DNA from: Chloroflexota bacterium
GTDB lineage: Bacteria; Chloroflexota; Anaerolineae; Aggregatilineales; J027
Length of the DNA: 64,000 nt
Assembly: GCA_024434115.1 (NCBI GenBank)
Contig: QMIT01000001.1
Location: 496,001 to 560,000 of the forward strand
Direction of reading: 5' to 3'
Made by a program: the position numbers and the translations under genes. The notes under the pieces are model-generated. The model was not told where the DNA came from. It saw only the letters and a list, made by a program, of their open reading frames with translations, and made no database searches. Below are positions 1-8,248 of this stretch, piece by piece. The stretch's first letter is position 1. Each line of letters opens with the position of its first letter.

Positions 1-420
1 GTGCCCCATCAAGCCAATCAGCGTATTATCGAATCCGCCGCTCGCAGCCTCAAATTGCCAGAAGACAAGCTCTACAGCAATATCAGTCGCTATGGCAACA
101 CTTCCGCCGCTTCGATCCCAATAGCCCTGTGTGAAGCGATTGAAGAGAACCGCATCAAACCGGGCGATAATGTCGTGTTTGTGGGTTTCGGTGGTGGTTT
201 GGCATGGGCCTCAATGGTCGTCAAATGGGCCGTGATTCCCGAAAAGCGCAACCAGACCATCATGGATGCACGGCGTCAAATTACCTATTGGTATGCCACC
301 CAACGGCAGGGCGTCGTCAAAACGTGGCGGCGTGTCTATAACCGACTGGCGGGTTCTGCCACCCCCAACGCCACGATGGAAAATCTCCGCAAAAAGCTGG
401 AGCGGAGCGACTGGGAATAG
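1..420 (+). CDS. fabH: 3-oxoacyl-ACP synthase III, C-terminal part (cut by window edge)
   Basis: C-terminal portion of a beta-ketoacyl-ACP synthase III, the thiolase-fold enzyme that condenses acetyl-CoA (or a branched starter) with malonyl-ACP to start fatty-acid synthesis. The first visible codons give V-P-H-Q-A-N-Q, the motif with the catalytic His. The catalytic Asn follows in [10 protein letters not shown], and the glycine-rich [11 protein letters not shown] strand closes the fold. The GTG at base 1 is therefore an internal valine codon and the true start lies upstream of the window. After the usual end of the family (about residue 78 here) there is a basic tail of about 60 residues that I do not recognise. 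A terminator follows directly. Confidence 0.9.
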   Translation: MPHQANQRIIESAARSLKLPEDKLYSNISRYGNTSAASIPIALCEAIEENRIKPGDNVVFVGFGGGLAWASMVVKWAVIPEKRNQTIMDARRQITYWYATQRQGVVKTWRRVYNRLAGSATPNATMENLRKKLERSDWE

Positions 421-428
421 TCTTCACG

Positions 429-458
429 AAAAGGGCGCATCCAACGCTCTTTTTGTTT
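429..458 (+). terminator. Rho-independent terminator of fabH
   Basis: A 9-bp stem (AAAAGGGCG, 429-437, with CGCTCTTTT, 445-453, one G-T pair) encloses a 7-nt loop. The 3' arm runs into a T-rich tail. It starts 9 nt after the fabH stop codon. Confidence 0.75.
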
Positions 459-792
459 CAACAATTTTCATCTTGACTAGCCTGCCCTTTAGCCTAGATT
501 CAGTATGACGGCTTATGATGTTCGACAAATAATTCCAATCACACCTCACCCCCTGACCCCTTGCCACCGAGTAGCGAGGCGCAAGAAAACGGGCTGTTGG
601 ATCCCCTTGTAGGCCTATGAACATAGGGGTATTTTGACATTAGCCTTGAGAGAGTACAACCAAAAGTTAGTGAGTCTTGACGACAAATATTGCGAAGGCT
701 AAGAAATCTCGCATATACTTATCATTCAACACCAAACCTTCCGGTGCAATGTAATGTGTCCATTAATGGGTGTGTGAAGGTATAGGAAAGCT
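459..792. other. Intergenic region between fabH and rel
   Basis: No convincing coding sequence on either strand. Short ORFs here have neither ribosome-binding sites nor recognisable protein features. A small perfect inverted repeat (CCTATG-AA-CATAGG, 614-627) lies upstream of the likely rel promoter at 690-719. The rest holds nothing I can name. Confidence 0.6.
690..719 (+). promoter_or_regulatory. Likely sigma70-type promoter of rel
   Basis: TTGCGA (690-695) and TATACT (714-719) are separated by 18 nt, about 70 nt upstream of the rel start. The -10 is close to consensus and the -35 has four of six matches. Read by eye only. Confidence 0.5.
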
Positions 793-3030
793 ATGTGCGC
801 GTCAACGGTGGTAGTGGCAAATCAGGACATCAATAATGGTCGAAAAGCAGAGCCAGATATGGAGCGCCTGAACGGGGTTTTTTCGATGCTGCCCGGCTTG
901 ACGTTAATGGAACACAGTTTGATTGAGCAGGCCTATGTTGTGGCGGCCAAAGCCCATGAAACGCAGTTCCGAGATTCGGGCAAGCCATATATCACGCATC
1001 CAGTAGCAGTGGCCGAGATTTTGGCTGAATTGAACATGGACCCTCCTACCATTGCGGCGGCGCTGCTGCATGATGTGGTAGAGGATACCGAGGTTTCGTT
1101 AGAAGATATTGAGCGGCAATTTGGGCGAGATGTGGCCTTGCTGGTCAATGGCGTCACCAAAATTAAGCAGCTTCCCACCGAAATGGGCGAGATGCGCCAA
1201 GCCAAAAAAGGCGATTTGCAAGCCGAATATCTGCGCCAGATGTTTATGGCGATGGGCAATGATGTCCGCGTCATTTTAGTCAAGTTGGCGGACCGCCTCG
1301 ACAATATGCGGACACTCGGTTCACTTTCTCGGGATCGGCAGATTCGTAACGCACGGGAGACCCTTGATATTTTTGCCCCACTCGCCAATCGTTTGGGTAT
1401 CGGCAAAATCAAATGGCAGCTCGAAGATTTATCTTTCCGCTATTTGGAACCCGAACGCTACAAAGAATTGGCGGAACTGCTGGCAAGCAAACGCCATGAA
1501 CGGGAGGAGGACATTAAATATGTCATCCTGCGCCTAGAGGAAGCGTTGCGGAAATACGGGATTGAAGGGGAGGTGCGTGGACGGCCCAAACATATCTACA
1601 GCATTTATCGCAAGATGAAGCGCAAAGAGGTAGATTTTGAGCATGTCTTTGATGTGCGGGCCTTGCGGGTGATGGTGCCGGATGTACCGACCTGTTATCA
1701 GGTATTGGGAATAGTCCATCAGCTTTGGCGGCCCATTCATGGCGAATTTGATGATTACATTGCCGCGCCCAAAGAAAACGGCTATCAAAGTTTGCACACG
1801 GCTGTGATCGCCGACGATAACCGCGCCCTCGAAGTGCAAATCCGCACCCATGACATGCACCAAGATGCTGAATACGGCATCGCGGCGCACTGGAAGTATA
1901 AAGAAAAGGGCCAGCGATTTGATGCTGCCTATGAAAAACGCATCAATTATATGCGGCGGATCGCGGAACAGGCCCAAGAGGAAGATGACCCTCATTCGGC
2001 GATTCAGGCTGTCAAAGAAGATATCACCGACGAACGCATTTATGTGTTTACACCTAAAAATGACATTATTGATCTGCCAGCGGGTTCGACGCCGATTGAT
2101 TTTGCCTATCATATCCATACCGATATTGGCAATCGCTGTCGGGGGGCACGTATCGGCGGGAGACAAGTTGGGCTGGATTATCGCCTGCAAACAGGGGATC
2201 GGGTCGAGATTATTACGGCTAATAGGGGCGGCCCAAGCCTTGACTGGTTGAATGAAGACCTCGGTTATGTCAAAACCCATCGTGCTCGTCAGAAAATTCG
2301 CCAGTGGTTCCGTAAACAAGACCGCGAAAAGAATATTGCCAATGGCCGCGAAGCATTAGAGCGCGAATTAAAGCGTATGGGGCTGGAAGAGTATCCCCGA
2401 TCTGAAATTCCCAATGCCACCAATTTCCCGACATATGAACACATCTTGGCGGCAATCGGGTTCGGTGATATTACGGCATCCAGCGTGGTTGCTAAAGTGC
2501 TAGAATTGGAGCGGCGTGAACAAGAAGCCAAACGCGACGAATTTATGCTCTCCAAACCCACCGTCCCAGAAAATGGCACGTCGGATTTTGGGGTGGATGT
2601 GGATGGGCTTGGGTCAGGGGGTTTGGTGCGATTGGCAAGCTGTTGTTCGCCATTGCGCGGCGATCCCATTATTGGCTTTATCACACGAACCAGTGGCATT
2701 ACCATCCACCGTACCGATTGCAAGAATATTTTGAACACCACCGAACCAGAGCGGTTAATTGTGGCCCGCTGGTCACGCGCCAAAGAGCATATTTATTCAG
2801 CGCGGGTCGAAATCCGTGCCCACGATCGGGAAGGTTTGATGCGGGATATTGGGGCGGTCATTGCAGCCGAGGGCATCAATATGACCAATGTCAATATCAG
2901 TACCGATAAAACACTGGCGATTTTCTCATTGGTGATGGAAGTCGCCGACAAGAGTCAACTGCTGCGGGTGGTCACGAAGATTGACCAATTCCCAGATGTG
3001 ATCGAAGTTCGCCGACTCAGTAATCTGTAG
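793..3030 (+). CDS. rel: Bifunctional (p)ppGpp synthetase/hydrolase (RelA/SpoT family)
   Basis: Makes and degrades the stringent-response alarmone (p)ppGpp in the cytoplasm. The 745-residue length is typical of long bifunctional Rel proteins. Order: HD hydrolase domain (about residues 40-200) with the metal ligands intact (Y-I-T-H-P, then L-L-H-D-V-V-E-D), synthetase domain (about 235-400, with R-G-R-P-K-H-I-Y-S-I and G-Y-Q-S-L-H-T), TGS domain (about 415-480, starting I-Y-V-F-T-P-K), a helical/zinc-finger-like segment with a C-C-S-P-L motif near 617, and a C-terminal ACT domain (about 668-745). Both catalytic halves look intact, so this may be the only long RSH. The start is supported by AGGAAAG just upstream; the first 20 residues are poorly conserved and a later start cannot be excluded. 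Confidence 0.95.
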   Translation: MCASTVVVANQDINNGRKAEPDMERLNGVFSMLPGLTLMEHSLIEQAYVVAAKAHETQFRDSGKPYITHPVAVAEILAELNMDPPTIAAALLHDVVEDTEVSLEDIERQFGRDVALLVNGVTKIKQLPTEMGEMRQAKKGDLQAEYLRQMFMAMGNDVRVILVKLADRLDNMRTLGSLSRDRQIRNARETLDIFAPLANRLGIGKIKWQLEDLSFRYLEPERYKELAELLASKRHEREEDIKYVILRLEEALRKYGIEGEVRGRPKHIYSIYRKMKRKEVDFEHVFDVRALRVMVPDVPTCYQVLGIVHQLWRPIHGEFDDYIAAPKENGYQSLHTAVIADDNRALEVQIRTHDMHQDAEYGIAAHWKYKEKGQRFDAAYEKRINYMRRIAEQAQEEDDPHSAIQAVKEDITDERIYVFTPKNDIIDLPAGSTPIDFAYHIHTDIGNRCRGARIGGRQVGLDYRLQTGDRVEIITANRGGPSLDWLNEDLGYVKTHRARQKIRQWFRKQDREKNIANGREALERELKRMGLEEYPRSEIPNATNFPTYEHILAAIGFGDITASSVVAKVLELERREQEAKRDEFMLSKPTVPENGTSDFGVDVDGLGSGGLVRLASCCSPLRGDPIIGFITRTSGITIHRTDCKNILNTTEPERLIVARWSRAKEHIYSARVEIRAHDREGLMRDIGAVIAAEGINMTNVNISTDKTLAIFSLVMEVADKSQLLRVVTKIDQFPDVIEVRRLSNL

Positions 3031-3037
3031 AAATCGT

Positions 3038-3223
3038 ATGTGGCAAACGATGTACTCGAAAATACTTTTGACAATAGTGGCGTTGGTGTTGGTAACGAGC
3101 CTTGCCTGCGCTACGTTTCGATCAACCAGTGACCCTGCTCCAACTCCAGCCTCGATGCAACCGGCGGATGAGCGGGTTAGCCGAATTACCGATGGGGGAT
3201 TTCCCTCCCCATTCGGCGGCTAG
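3038..3223 (+). CDS. Small predicted exported or lipoprotein-like peptide
   Basis: 61 residues starting 8 nt after the rel stop, so it may be cotranscribed. A hydrophobic stretch (I-L-L-T-I-V-A-L-V-L-V-T-S-L-A-C, about residues 9-24) ends in a cysteine that could be lipidated, although S-L-A-C is an imperfect lipobox. The remainder is a Pro/Thr/Ser-rich tail ending in F-P-S-P-F-G-G. Codons resemble the neighbours. A hairpin (3189-3216) lies inside its last codons and may end the rel transcript. I do not recognise the protein; it could be spurious. Confidence 0.45.
   Translation: MWQTMYSKILLTIVALVLVTSLACATFRSTSDPAPTPASMQPADERVSRITDGGFPSPFGG
3189..3216 (+). terminator. Hairpin, possible weak terminator after rel
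   Basis: CCGATGGGG (3189-3197) pairs with CCCCATTCGG (3207-3216) with one bulged T. A short T stretch follows only 8 nt later, so it is not a textbook terminator. Confidence 0.35.
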
Positions 3224-3270
3224 ATTTTGAGTAGGAGAATGTTTGGCGACTTTAGTTATAAGTTATATAA

Positions 3271-3299
3271 TTGAACAAATTAAACTGTTTTTGTAAAAT
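3271..3299 (+). promoter_or_regulatory. Likely promoter of the BTAD regulator gene
   Basis: TTGAAC (3271-3276) and TAAAAT (3294-3299) with a 17-nt spacer, in a clearly AT-rich stretch between 3240 and 3350 that stands out from the surrounding sequence. Confidence 0.5.
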
Positions 3300-3359
3300 A
3301 TATAAGAAAATGCCCTTAATGGAGGGCAAACATAATAATGAAATTATCATGAGGATACT

Positions 3360-4598
3360 GTGAGTAACAATATTAGCATTGATAAACAGTTTTCATCCCT
3401 TCCCGATAGTACGACCATCATCATCCTACATCCATCGGCTTATGCGTCTCATCGGACATTAGGGCAGCTTTTACTCCAATCAACCAATGTCGCTTATGCT
3501 CATCTCCCCGCCGAAGACCTTTCGTTGGAGGCTGCGTTAACTGCGATTAAAGAGGCAGTTGAGACTCAGCTTCAAATAAAGGTAGATGCGCTGGGGAGCA
3601 ATCTCACCAAATCTGCCGACATTCTGGGCAAGGCACTCAATCGCACTCGCTCATGTGTTTTGCTCATCGAAGGCTTCGACGGTGAGCGACGTAGCCAATT
3701 GCAACCCTTGATTGAGGCACTGGCAGATACCCTAAAATCAGGTCACCGAATTGTTTTGAGTGGGCGTGAGTTGCCTATTGATCTTATTGAATCAGATACT
3801 ATACGCGGCAAACTGGCGCTGTTGCCAGTAGATAATCGGAGGATGCTGGTGGACTATGCACATCCTGAAGCAGGCAAGTCCTTTTTAGAAGTACGGGCGT
3901 TTGGTCAAGGGCAGGTTTGGGTAAATGGCCGCTTAGTAGATCGCTGGGAAGGCCATCTGCCAAGATCGCTCTTCTTCTTTTTTGTTGACCGAGCCATGAC
4001 CACACGCGATGATATTTTTCATACCTTTTGGCCCAATCTCAGCACCCGCGAGGCGACCAATGTGTTTCATGTCACCAAGCGGAAGGTCAGCGAAATTTTA
4101 GGTACTAACCTGACCATTTATGGCGCAGGGTTCTATCGCATCGCTAACGAAATTGATCTTTATTATGATGTAGTCAATTTCCAAGAGGCTGTGCAGTCTG
4201 CCGCCGTTGCCGATGATGAGGAAGCGCAGGAATTATATCAGGTCGCCATTGACCTATACCGCGAAGATTTTCTGAGTGGCATGAAGGGTGAGTGGATTGC
4301 CCGCCGCCGTCAAGAAATGGCCGCTACCTATACAGAGGCACTGGTTGGGATGGCGCGGATTTGTGAGCGTCGTGATGAACAAGAAAAAGCGTTGGGTCTC
4401 TATTTGCGAGCTTCGGCTACTGCACCGCTCCGTGAAGATTTGATACGTGGTATTATGCGGATGTATCACCAGATCGGGGCTAACCACCGTGCTCTTGAAA
4501 CCTATGATCGTTTGGTAGATGGACTGAAGAAATCGTTGAATGTTACCCCCGATCCTTTGACGGTCAAATTAGCAGCAGAGATCAAAGCTACCAAATAG
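3360..4598 (+). CDS. BTAD-domain (SARP-like) transcriptional regulator with degenerate N-terminal ATPase-like part
   Basis: 412 residues from a GTG start. Residues about 175-265 form a winged-helix DNA-binding domain (T-R-D-D-I-F-H-T-F-W-P then N-V-F-H-V-T-K-R-K-V). Residues about 270-410 are a bacterial transcriptional activator (BTAD/TPR) domain (A-I-D-L-Y-R-E-D-F-L-S-G-M, then TPR-like helices). The N-terminal 170 residues resemble the ATPase region of AfsR/LuxR-type regulators, with a Walker-B-like S-C-V-L-L-I-E-G-F-D-G, but I find no P-loop, so nucleotide binding is doubtful. It sits alone between an AT-rich promoter and a strong terminator, upstream of a secreted protein and a CHAT protein that it may control; that link is inference from position. 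Confidence 0.8.
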   Translation: MSNNISIDKQFSSLPDSTTIIILHPSAYASHRTLGQLLLQSTNVAYAHLPAEDLSLEAALTAIKEAVETQLQIKVDALGSNLTKSADILGKALNRTRSCVLLIEGFDGERRSQLQPLIEALADTLKSGHRIVLSGRELPIDLIESDTIRGKLALLPVDNRRMLVDYAHPEAGKSFLEVRAFGQGQVWVNGRLVDRWEGHLPRSLFFFFVDRAMTTRDDIFHTFWPNLSTREATNVFHVTKRKVSEILGTNLTIYGAGFYRIANEIDLYYDVVNFQEAVQSAAVADDEEAQELYQVAIDLYREDFLSGMKGEWIARRRQEMAATYTEALVGMARICERRDEQEKALGLYLRASATAPLREDLIRGIMRMYHQIGANHRALETYDRLVDGLKKSLNVTPDPLTVKLAAEIKATK

Positions 4599-4621
4599 CT
4601 ACTTGCTTTGTAAATCACATC

Positions 4622-4652
4622 ACCCGTTCGAACCCGGACGGGTTTTTTGTTT
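4622..4652 (+). terminator. Rho-independent terminator of the BTAD gene
   Basis: Stem ACCCGTTCG (4622-4630) with CGGACGGGT (4635-4643), one G-T pair, 4-nt loop AACC, followed by a long T-rich tail. Confidence 0.85.
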
Positions 4653-4764
4653 TCTTCCCCAACCAAAATTAGCCACCAAACCCTAACTAAGGTCAGTAGT
4701 CAGCGTGCAGCAAACCCCGTATCCTCAAGAAAGGTGGGAATTATTCATTAGGAGCGATAGGCCA

Positions 4765-5919
4765 ATGTCACGGAAGTTTACACGGATAGGATTGCTGCTC
4801 ATTGTTGCATTGTTAGTTCCTATGCAGTCATTGTCGGCAGTTGCGAGCGATGTTACCCTCGTCGCGGGGTCCACTGGATTGATTGATGAAGAGGGTACAG
4901 TACTTTATAGCGTGGTTTTGGCAAGTGGGGATGCCACCGTCGAAACCGTTAGTATCCAAGCCCAGATTCCAACACAGGCAACCTTTATTGAGGCATTAGA
5001 GTTCCCAGAATCGGCAGTATTGGTAGGGCAGGTTGGAACAGCCGTGACTTGGGAAGTCGCATCGCTGGAAGCTAATTCCATTCTCGGCCCTTTCACCTTT
5101 CGGGTAAGTTTCCCTGAAGGATTTGCCGAGATTCCCAAAGGGGTTGCCGCGACTATTACATGGGTTTCGCCCACAAGCGGGATTATTGATGCCACGCCGG
5201 AAGACGGCATTCTAAAACCATTAGCGGATAGCGGACAGCTTGTCGTGGATGCGCGGGGTACGGTCAATGAAGCAGGGGAAAATGTGCCATTGCCTGTTGG
5301 CGAGACGGGTATTGAAGTGTTGATTTTGCCTGATACCGTCGCCGAACCAACCACTTTTACCTTCCGGCGGATACCCATTACCGATGATGCCTTGCCTGCT
5401 GATGTCGAAGATACATGGTGGTGTGCCTATTTTGAGATGGGTGTTGATCCGGCGGTTGAATTAACTCAACCTATCGCGCTTTCCGTTCCGACGCGACGTG
5501 TTTTGACCCCCGGCCTTGAAACCACCATCTTTTTAGATCAAGGTGATGGCAACTGGCAGGAATTTTCGACACCCCGCCCGGAATCGGTTTCGTTTGTACC
5601 CAATTTCGCCAAACAAAGTGTCCATAGGGAATTGTCTGATCCGTCACAATTCGGGTTTGGCGGGGGGTTCAATAACTGTGTCCCACTCGGTTTTGGAGGT
5701 TTTGGAAATATGGCTTGTGGCTTCAGTCAATTTGGTACTGGTTTTGGCGGGGGCTTCTGCCAATTCAACAGTTGCGGATTTGGGGTTGGGGTAAATGTGG
5801 AAGACCGGGCACGAGCGGTTGTGACCCCTGATGATTTGTTGGCGCTAGGTTCAGAAAACGCAGTAGAGTTCTTCTCCAGCCCACCAGCCCTGACAGAGTG
5901 GGTAAAACCACAAGAGTGA
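4765..5919 (+). CDS. Secreted protein with Phe/Gly/Asn/Cys-rich C-terminal region, unknown function
   Basis: 384 residues from the ATG preceded by AGGAG at 4750-4754; an upstream GTG at 4705 lacks such a site. Residues 1-29 are a classical signal peptide (basic S-R-K-F-T-R, hydrophobic core, A-V-A-S-D cleavage region). Residues about 30-140 look like an all-beta DUF11/Ig-like module, and residues 140-270 are also beta-rich. From about residue 290 to 350 composition changes sharply to repeats of Gly, Phe, Asn and Cys (units such as F-G-G-F-G-N and G-F-C-Q-F-N-S-C-G-F-G). I do not recognise a family. The Cys residues could crosslink an extracellular glycine-rich segment. It lies between terminators, so it is its own unit. 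Confidence 0.75.
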   Translation: MSRKFTRIGLLLIVALLVPMQSLSAVASDVTLVAGSTGLIDEEGTVLYSVVLASGDATVETVSIQAQIPTQATFIEALEFPESAVLVGQVGTAVTWEVASLEANSILGPFTFRVSFPEGFAEIPKGVAATITWVSPTSGIIDATPEDGILKPLADSGQLVVDARGTVNEAGENVPLPVGETGIEVLILPDTVAEPTTFTFRRIPITDDALPADVEDTWWCAYFEMGVDPAVELTQPIALSVPTRRVLTPGLETTIFLDQGDGNWQEFSTPRPESVSFVPNFAKQSVHRELSDPSQFGFGGGFNNCVPLGFGGFGNMACGFSQFGTGFGGGFCQFNSCGFGVGVNVEDRARAVVTPDDLLALGSENAVEFFSSPPALTEWVKPQE

Positions 5920-5942
5920 CCTGAAAAGTTTTCGGATTTTGC

Positions 5943-5978
5943 AAAAACACGCTATGGTTGAAGAGGCGTGTTTTTTGT
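5943..5978 (+). terminator. Rho-independent terminator of the Phe/Gly-rich protein gene
   Basis: AAAAACACGC (5943-5952) pairs perfectly with GCGTGTTTTT (5966-5975) around a 13-nt loop and ends in a T run. It rules out the GTG at 5968 as start of the next gene. Confidence 0.85.
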
Positions 5979-6033
5979 TACCGGATACAATTGGGTTGTG
6001 ATTCTGGTTGCTGCAAAACAAGGAACTTTGTTG

Positions 6034-8139
6034 ATGACCCGACCCGCACATTTAGATTTTGAACTCCAAATTACAGCGTTAGGCGATGGTCGTTATGAAG
6101 CCAAAGTTGTGCGGATGCCATTGGAAACTTTGGGGACTACTGCGCCGAGTCACATCTTCCAACTTCCTTATACCTCTGACCAATTAGCTTTCCGCATTGC
6201 AACCCTCAGCGGCGAACGATTTGCTCCACTTTCCGAACGTCAGCAAACAGCCCGTGAATTCGGCGATATTTTATTTAAGACGATTTTCAGCGAGGCCGTT
6301 CTTGAAGCCTATAATCGCAGCTTTCAAAAGGCGCTGGTGGATGCGGAAATTGGGCTGCGTCTCCAACTGAATTTGGATGGGGCCGGGGATTTGGTTAACC
6401 TGCCCTTCGAATTTCTGCGTGGCCCTCAAGATTTTTTGGCCCTCTCGCGCCAGACCCCGATTGTGCGTTTCCCTAAACAGACGGTAGTCCGCCGTCGAGT
6501 TTCCCTGAGTTATCCGCTGCGCCTATTGGTGATGATTGCCAGCCCTAGCGATTTGCCACCGTTAAACGTCCAGCAAGAACGGGCACTCTTGGAAAGTGCA
6601 ACAGTGGATTTACGTGCCAAAGGGTTATTGGAAATAGACTTTTTGGAAGATGCCTCGCTGCGAACCCTACAGCGTACTCTTCGATTGAAAGACTATCATA
6701 TTTTCCATTACATCGGCCACAGCAGCTATGACCCCGAAAGTGGCATCGGCACACTGGCGCTGGTTGATCCTTTAGGCGAAAACAGCCATTTTCCGGTGCG
6801 GGCGGAGGCGCTGGCACGGGAATTGAGCGAAGAAAATACCATCCGTTTGGTGGTACTCAATTCCTGTCATGGGGCGCGGCAAAATCAGCAAAACGCGGCG
6901 GAGGGAATCGCCAGCAGCCTGATTACACGCGGAATTCCGGCGGTGGTTGCCAATCAATTTGAAATCAGTAATGATGCTGCCAGCATGTTTAGTGAGGAAT
7001 TTTATCGGGCGGTGGCGGATGGCCTGCCGATGGATGCGGCTGTTTCCGAAGCGCGTCGGGCGGTGAGCAGCACGGTTGGGAATATTGAATGGGCTACTCC
7101 TGTGTTGTATCTTCGCGCCGAAGATGGTTATTTGTTCATGCTGCAATCTGGCCCACTTCGGGTTGAAGAAACCCGCCGATTTGACATGCGTGATTTGGCG
7201 CTGCTGCTAGCCGTCGTGATATTGATTGCCATCGGGGTAGGGGGATTTTTGCTGCTGGCTGGCGATGATGAACCCCAAAATGGCGGCGGGCCAACTCGTG
7301 TCCCGGATACCGATTTACAGATACGGACGTTTGAAATCGGCACGAGCCGACCTGTGCCCGGTCAATTTACCAGTGTACGGCTGTTAGTAGAAAACGCAGG
7401 CACGGAAGTATCTGTTCCTGCCACCTTTGAATTTTTGGGTAATGACCGTGACCCAGACCTGCCCTCGATCAACCGTGAAATTCCCCCAATTCAACCGGGA
7501 GGCACTTTTGAGGATGAGTTTTCCTACCGCTTCAATTGGTTCGGGACCTTTATTGCACGGGTACTCCTTGACCCCGATAACACACTCGTGGAAACCAACG
7601 AACGCAATAATATCCAGACCCAGCCGATTATCACGGGCGATCAGCCGCTAGTGGTAAATTTTTCGGACGCGCTACCGGATGGCAAACGGGTCACGGAATC
7701 GCGCGTGGTGGCGGAGGATACCTTTGCGTTGTGGGGGTTTGTATTGACAACCCTGCCGACTGAAAATTGTGCCGGAGCAGTGGTATGGTTTAAGGTTGGC
7801 AATGATGGTATTGTGCGGTTAGGGACAGGCTTGCCAGATAATCCATCTGCCTGTGCCAACGTGCCGATTGTGATCACGCTTCTGCCGCAAATTGACCTGA
7901 CACAAGAAGGTACACGCGGTTTAGAGATACTGTTTGAGGCAGGGCAGGGGGACTATGAATTAGCGATTTTTGAAGACCGCGAACGCAGCGATAGTGCTGA
8001 AATTGACCGTATCACAGCCAGTGAAGGTGCAGTTTCATTGCTGCTTGGCCCCTTTGACCGCGAGAACATTTTGGCCGGGGTCATCGAAACCACCGCTCCC
8101 ACGATGGAAATCACGCAAATCAGCCTTTCCGCGCCCTAA
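6034..8139 (+). CDS. Membrane-anchored CHAT (caspase-like) protein with extracytoplasmic CARDB domain
   Basis: 701 residues from ATG with AGGA at 6021-6024. Residues 1-130 are a beta-rich N-terminal module seen before CHAT domains (L-V-N-L-P-F-E-F-L-R-G). The CHAT protease-like domain spans about 150-370: the candidate catalytic pair is H229 (H-Y-I-G-H-S) and C278 (V-L-N-S-C-H-G-A), both present. One transmembrane helix (about 388-410) follows. After it comes a CARDB adhesion-like beta-sandwich (about 425-530, ending V-E-T-N-E-R-N-N-I-Q) and a C-terminal beta-rich PPC-like region. CHAT proteins are caspase/separase relatives; some are proteases. Here the catalytic domain should face the cytoplasm and CARDB the outside, suggesting a sensor-to-protease layout. 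The substrate is unknown. Confidence 0.85.
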   Translation: MTRPAHLDFELQITALGDGRYEAKVVRMPLETLGTTAPSHIFQLPYTSDQLAFRIATLSGERFAPLSERQQTAREFGDILFKTIFSEAVLEAYNRSFQKALVDAEIGLRLQLNLDGAGDLVNLPFEFLRGPQDFLALSRQTPIVRFPKQTVVRRRVSLSYPLRLLVMIASPSDLPPLNVQQERALLESATVDLRAKGLLEIDFLEDASLRTLQRTLRLKDYHIFHYIGHSSYDPESGIGTLALVDPLGENSHFPVRAEALARELSEENTIRLVVLNSCHGARQNQQNAAEGIASSLITRGIPAVVANQFEISNDAASMFSEEFYRAVADGLPMDAAVSEARRAVSSTVGNIEWATPVLYLRAEDGYLFMLQSGPLRVEETRRFDMRDLALLLAVVILIAIGVGGFLLLAGDDEPQNGGGPTRVPDTDLQIRTFEIGTSRPVPGQFTSVRLLVENAGTEVSVPATFEFLGNDRDPDLPSINREIPPIQPGGTFEDEFSYRFNWFGTFIARVLLDPDNTLVETNERNNIQTQPIITGDQPLVVNFSDALPDGKRVTESRVVAEDTFALWGFVLTTLPTENCAGAVVWFKVGNDGIVRLGTGLPDNPSACANVPIVITLLPQIDLTQEGTRGLEILFEAGQGDYELAIFEDRERSDSAEIDRITASEGAVSLLLGPFDRENILAGVIETTAPTMEITQISLSAP

Positions 8140-8143
8140 ACGA

Positions 8144-8171
8144 TTGGCATTCCTTGAATTTGCGCTATAAT
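8144..8171 (+). promoter_or_regulatory. Likely promoter of the amidohydrolase-CYTH gene
   Basis: TTGGCA (8144-8149) and a perfect TATAAT (8166-8171), 16-nt spacer, 77 nt before the start codon. Confidence 0.6.
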
Positions 8172-8248
8172 TCCGCAAAATTTCAGCCCCAAAATATTCT
8201 TTAATAGGCTTGTTAAGAAAAATTTAAAGACTCAAAGGAGCGAACTAG

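Noticed and set aside
614..627. Perfect short inverted repeat CCTATG-AA-CATAGG as an operator or terminator
   Set aside because: A 2-nt loop and no T run rule out a normal terminator, and there is no second copy to suggest an operator.
1534..2319. 261-codon minus-strand frame antisense to rel
   Set aside because: Shadow of the rel frame, with no start signal.
4627..4640. T-loop-like GTTCGAACC sequence suggesting a tRNA
   Set aside because: It is part of the terminator stem-loop after the BTAD gene. No cloverleaf can be drawn around it.
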